Below, in pieces: positions 63,350-64,000 of a DNA stretch of 64,000 nucleotides. The DNA is from Paucilactobacillus kaifaensis (GTDB lineage Bacteria; Bacillota; Bacilli; Lactobacillales; Lactobacillaceae), in assembly GCF_005405145.1 (NCBI RefSeq), contig NZ_BJDM01000001.1, positions 1-64,000 on the forward strand, in the 5' to 3' direction. The notes under the pieces were generated by a model. That model worked only from the letters and a program-made list of their open reading frames with translations. It made no database searches and had not been told where the DNA came from. Position 1 is the stretch's first letter; each line of letters starts with the position of its first letter. The translations under genes were made by a program, and so were the position numbers.

Positions 63350-64000
63350 ATGAAAAAGAATAAATCCACCCAAGTACACACCATCTTTCAAAAAATTGCC
63401 CCCAGTTATGACAAAATGAACACAATTATCAGTTTAGGAACTCATCAGTCTTGGCGCAAACAAGCTACTGCTTTAGCTAAGCTAAGACCAAACAGTAATA
63501 TACTAGATGTTTGTTGTGGCACAGGTGATTGGACAGTTGCTTTGGCACAACAAATCAATCACAAAGGTCATGTCACTGGCCTGGACTTTAGCGATAGCAT
63601 GCTTGCAGTAGCTAAAGAAAAAATCGCAAAGTATCAATTAGACGAGAAAGCTTCTCTTTTACAAGGAGACGCCATGCAACTACCATTTGACGATAATAAA
63701 TTTGATATCGTTACGATTGGCTTTGGCCTACGCAACGTCGCCAATGCGTTAGTCACACTCCAGGAAATGTTTCGCGTCTTAAAGCCTGGTGGTCAGCTAA
63801 TTTGCTTGGAAACATCACAACCAACGGCTCCTGTTATCCGTCAAGGATGGGAACTATATTTCGGTCATATTGTGCCACTGCTGGGCAAAACATTGGTTAA
63901 CGAGAAAAAAGAATATACTTACTTAACCGACTCAACTCACAACTTCGTTAACTATAAACAGTTAGCTTCAATGTTTTGGCAGGTCGGTCTTAAACATGTT
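63350..64000 (+). CDS. menG: Demethylmenaquinone methyltransferase (partial, runs off the window)
   Basis: SAM-dependent C-methyltransferase of menaquinone synthesis (UbiE/MenG). 217 codons are visible from the ATG at 63350 (MKKNKSTQVHTIFQKIAPSYDKMN) without a stop. The family motifs are in order: LDVCCGTGDW (SAM loop), DFSDSMLAVAKEKI, GDAMQLPFDDNKFDIVTIGFGLRNV and a C-terminal region with LLGKTLVNEKKEYTYL. GGAG lies 6 nt before the start. Presence suggests menaquinone use or its remnant; the sides of the pathway are not visible. About 20 codons are missing at the 3' end. Confidence 0.93.
   Translation, partial: MKKNKSTQVHTIFQKIAPSYDKMNTIISLGTHQSWRKQATALAKLRPNSNILDVCCGTGDWTVALAQQINHKGHVTGLDFSDSMLAVAKEKIAKYQLDEKASLLQGDAMQLPFDDNKFDIVTIGFGLRNVANALVTLQEMFRVLKPGGQLICLETSQPTAPVIRQGWELYFGHIVPLLGKTLVNEKKEYTYLTDSTHNFVNYKQLASMFWQVGLKHV

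Overview
The window looks like chromosome of a low-GC lactic acid bacterium of the Lactobacillaceae. Evidence: the minus-strand block rsmG-noc-parA-parB-DUF951-ychF-DUF1129-guaB (a usual oriC-side neighbourhood in lactobacilli), a KxYKxGKxW/LPQTx surface protein, T-box control of amino-acid genes, CopY/CopB copper export, ECF vitamin uptake and GPH-family sugar transporters. Genus cannot be fixed from sequence reading alone. No tRNA, rRNA, CRISPR array, prophage or complete insertion sequence was seen.

Layout. 0-1.2 kb: a decayed sortase-anchored surface protein. 1.3-8.5 kb: guaB, DUF1129, ychF, DUF951, parB, parA, noc, rsmG. 8.7-11.1 kb: nucleoside hydrolase and CNT nucleoside uptake. 11.1-12.2 kb: no gene. 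12.3-17.3 kb: T-box-controlled ThrRS (no TGS domain, editing site lost), then a second T-box unit, amino-acid permease plus asd. 17.5-22.4 kb: copYB and a KtrAB-type K+ system. 22.8-26.2 kb: glutamine amidotransferase and glnQ/glnP. 26.9-30.1 kb: lipoate ligase, a DUF1440 protein and a GPH transporter. 30.6-43.7 kb: a large uronate/ketodeoxygluconate locus (kduI-kduD-kdgT-kdgK-kdgA; TIM-barrel isomerase; IclR and LacI regulators; GPH transporter-uxaE-uxaC). 44.1-50.4 kb: a frameshifted GreA-like gene, an MFS exporter, a fumarate-reductase-type flavoprotein, PnuC, a small orphan and a DHA2 exporter. 50.5-58.9 kb: xylo-oligosaccharide use (GH3, MFS, AraC regulator, XynP-like transporter, GH43). 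59-64 kb: CsbD, ECF S-component plus pyridoxal kinase, macrodomain protein, guanine-riboswitch-controlled purine permease, and the start of ubiE/menG.

How the genes work together. The uronate block can bring hexuronides in (GPH carrier), isomerise glucuronate and galacturonate (UxaC), epimerise tagaturonate to fructuronate (UxaE), process unsaturated-uronate products (KduI, KduD), import ketodeoxygluconate (KdgT) and feed it to KdgK and KdgA to give pyruvate and glyceraldehyde-3-phosphate. The fructuronate reductase and mannonate dehydratase that would join UxaE to KdgK are not in the window. The xylan block imports xylo-oligosaccharides or xylosides and hydrolyses them inside the cell.

The most unusual signal is not a gene. 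At least 18 loci (about 29 unit copies) carry long hairpin elements. Paired sequences differ almost completely from copy to copy, but the same architecture is kept: one end GAAACGTG, the other end CACTCT, an outer stem, a bulge with extra bases always on the same arm, a short helix, a 3x3 internal loop, and a main stem of about 25-30 bp. Eight or nine copies abut or run into the stop codon of the neighbouring gene. Four loci are tandem arrays in which only the last unit has a complete right arm. No copy was seen between about 36.4 and 61.6 kb. I do not recognise this as a named family.
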